Part shown: in pieces, positions 5,983-6,182 of the stretch
Position numbering within the stretch: position 1 is the first letter of the stretch
How the letters are laid out: the number at the start of each line of letters is the position of its first letter
NCBI GenBank assembly: GCA_947466555.1
Contig: CANIFK010000339.1
Span: 1-6,182 of the forward strand
Direction of reading: 5' to 3'
Source: Acidobacteriota bacterium
GTDB lineage: Bacteria > Acidobacteriota > Terriglobia > Bryobacterales > Bryobacteraceae
DNA length: 6,182 nt
The notes under the pieces: generated by a model
What the model was told of the DNA's origin: nothing
The model's input: the letters and a program-made list of their open reading frames with translations, nothing else
Database searches by the model: none
Program-made: the position numbers and the translations under genes

Positions 5983-6182
5983 ATGATGTCCCTGATGCCG
6001 CCCCCCACCATCAACTCCTGGATCGATACCGCCCTCGCCGTCGCCCAGTCCGGCGGCCTCCCCGATTTCATTGAAGAGTTCCGCATGGCCGCCTGTCTCG
6101 GCATCTACCGCCCCAACTCGCCCCACGCCGATCTCATGCGCGACATCCTCCCCGTCCTCCGCGAACAAGGCGACCTCGACCA
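5983..6182 (+). CDS. Hypothetical protein, N-terminal part only (runs off the window end)
   Basis: I do not recognise this gene. A frame opens 32 bases after the cysteine-synthase-like gene and stays open to the last base, giving 66 complete codons. It reads MMSLMPPPTINSWIDTA, continues through LPDFIEEFRMAACLGIY and ends at LMRDILPVLREQGDLD. It looks soluble and mostly helical, with no signal peptide or membrane segment. Third positions are overwhelmingly C (TCC, GCC, CTC, ATC, CGC), like the confirmed genes, whereas the overlapping minus-strand frames give Gly/Asp-rich shadow protein. ATG codons at 5983, 5986 and 5995 share the frame; AGG at 5979-5981 is too close to the first and fits 5986 slightly better. 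The gene may be co-transcribed with the upstream one. Confidence 0.68.
   Translation, partial: MMSLMPPPTINSWIDTALAVAQSGGLPDFIEEFRMAACLGIYRPNSPHADLMRDILPVLREQGDLD

Noticed and set aside
5947..6168. 73-codon minus-strand frame at the window end
   Set aside because: Gly/Asp-rich shadow composition; the overlapping + strand frame has the codon pattern of the confirmed genes.

Overview
The window is GC-rich, densely coding DNA with a strong preference for C-ending codons on the + strand (GCC, CTC, GTC, ATC, CGC). Weak Shine-Dalgarno sites, GTG starts and 4-base gene overlaps are common. This style fits a Gram-negative soil bacterium. My best guess is an Acidobacteriota member of the Solibacter/Bryobacter type, but this rests on codon style and gene content, not on any marker gene. 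A Gram-negative envelope is implied by the heavy-metal RND pump, which normally spans inner membrane, periplasm and outer membrane.

Layout. Bases 1-2372 hold the C-terminal three quarters of a CzcA/CusA-type RND metal efflux pump that starts upstream of the window. It overlaps by ATGA a 101-residue DUF190 (PII/CutA-like fold) gene at 2369-2674. That gene overlaps by GTGA a 78-residue GlsB/YeaQ/YmgE-like membrane protein at 2671-2907. Eight bases later a full-length ABC exporter half-transporter (TMD-NBD fusion) occupies 2916-4757. These four genes look like the distal part of one operon. Converging on it from the minus strand is a probable 65-residue two-helix membrane protein (4754-4951); the two genes share the palindrome CTAG as their stop codons. 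A 60-base spacer leads to a PLP-dependent cysteine-synthase-family gene on the + strand (5012-5950), followed by the start of an unrecognised gene that runs off the end (5983-6182).

How the genes may work together. The RND pump would export a divalent cation (or a related substrate) from periplasm to exterior, driven by protons. The tightly coupled DUF190 protein is a candidate cytosolic regulator or sensor and carries an unusual His-X-His-X-His cluster. The small membrane protein and ABC exporter add a stress or envelope-export flavour, but no substrate can be read from the sequence. The cysteine-synthase-like enzyme lies in a separate transcription unit; a link to metal resistance through thiols is only a possibility. 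No RNA genes, mobile elements, CRISPR arrays or convincing terminators were seen.
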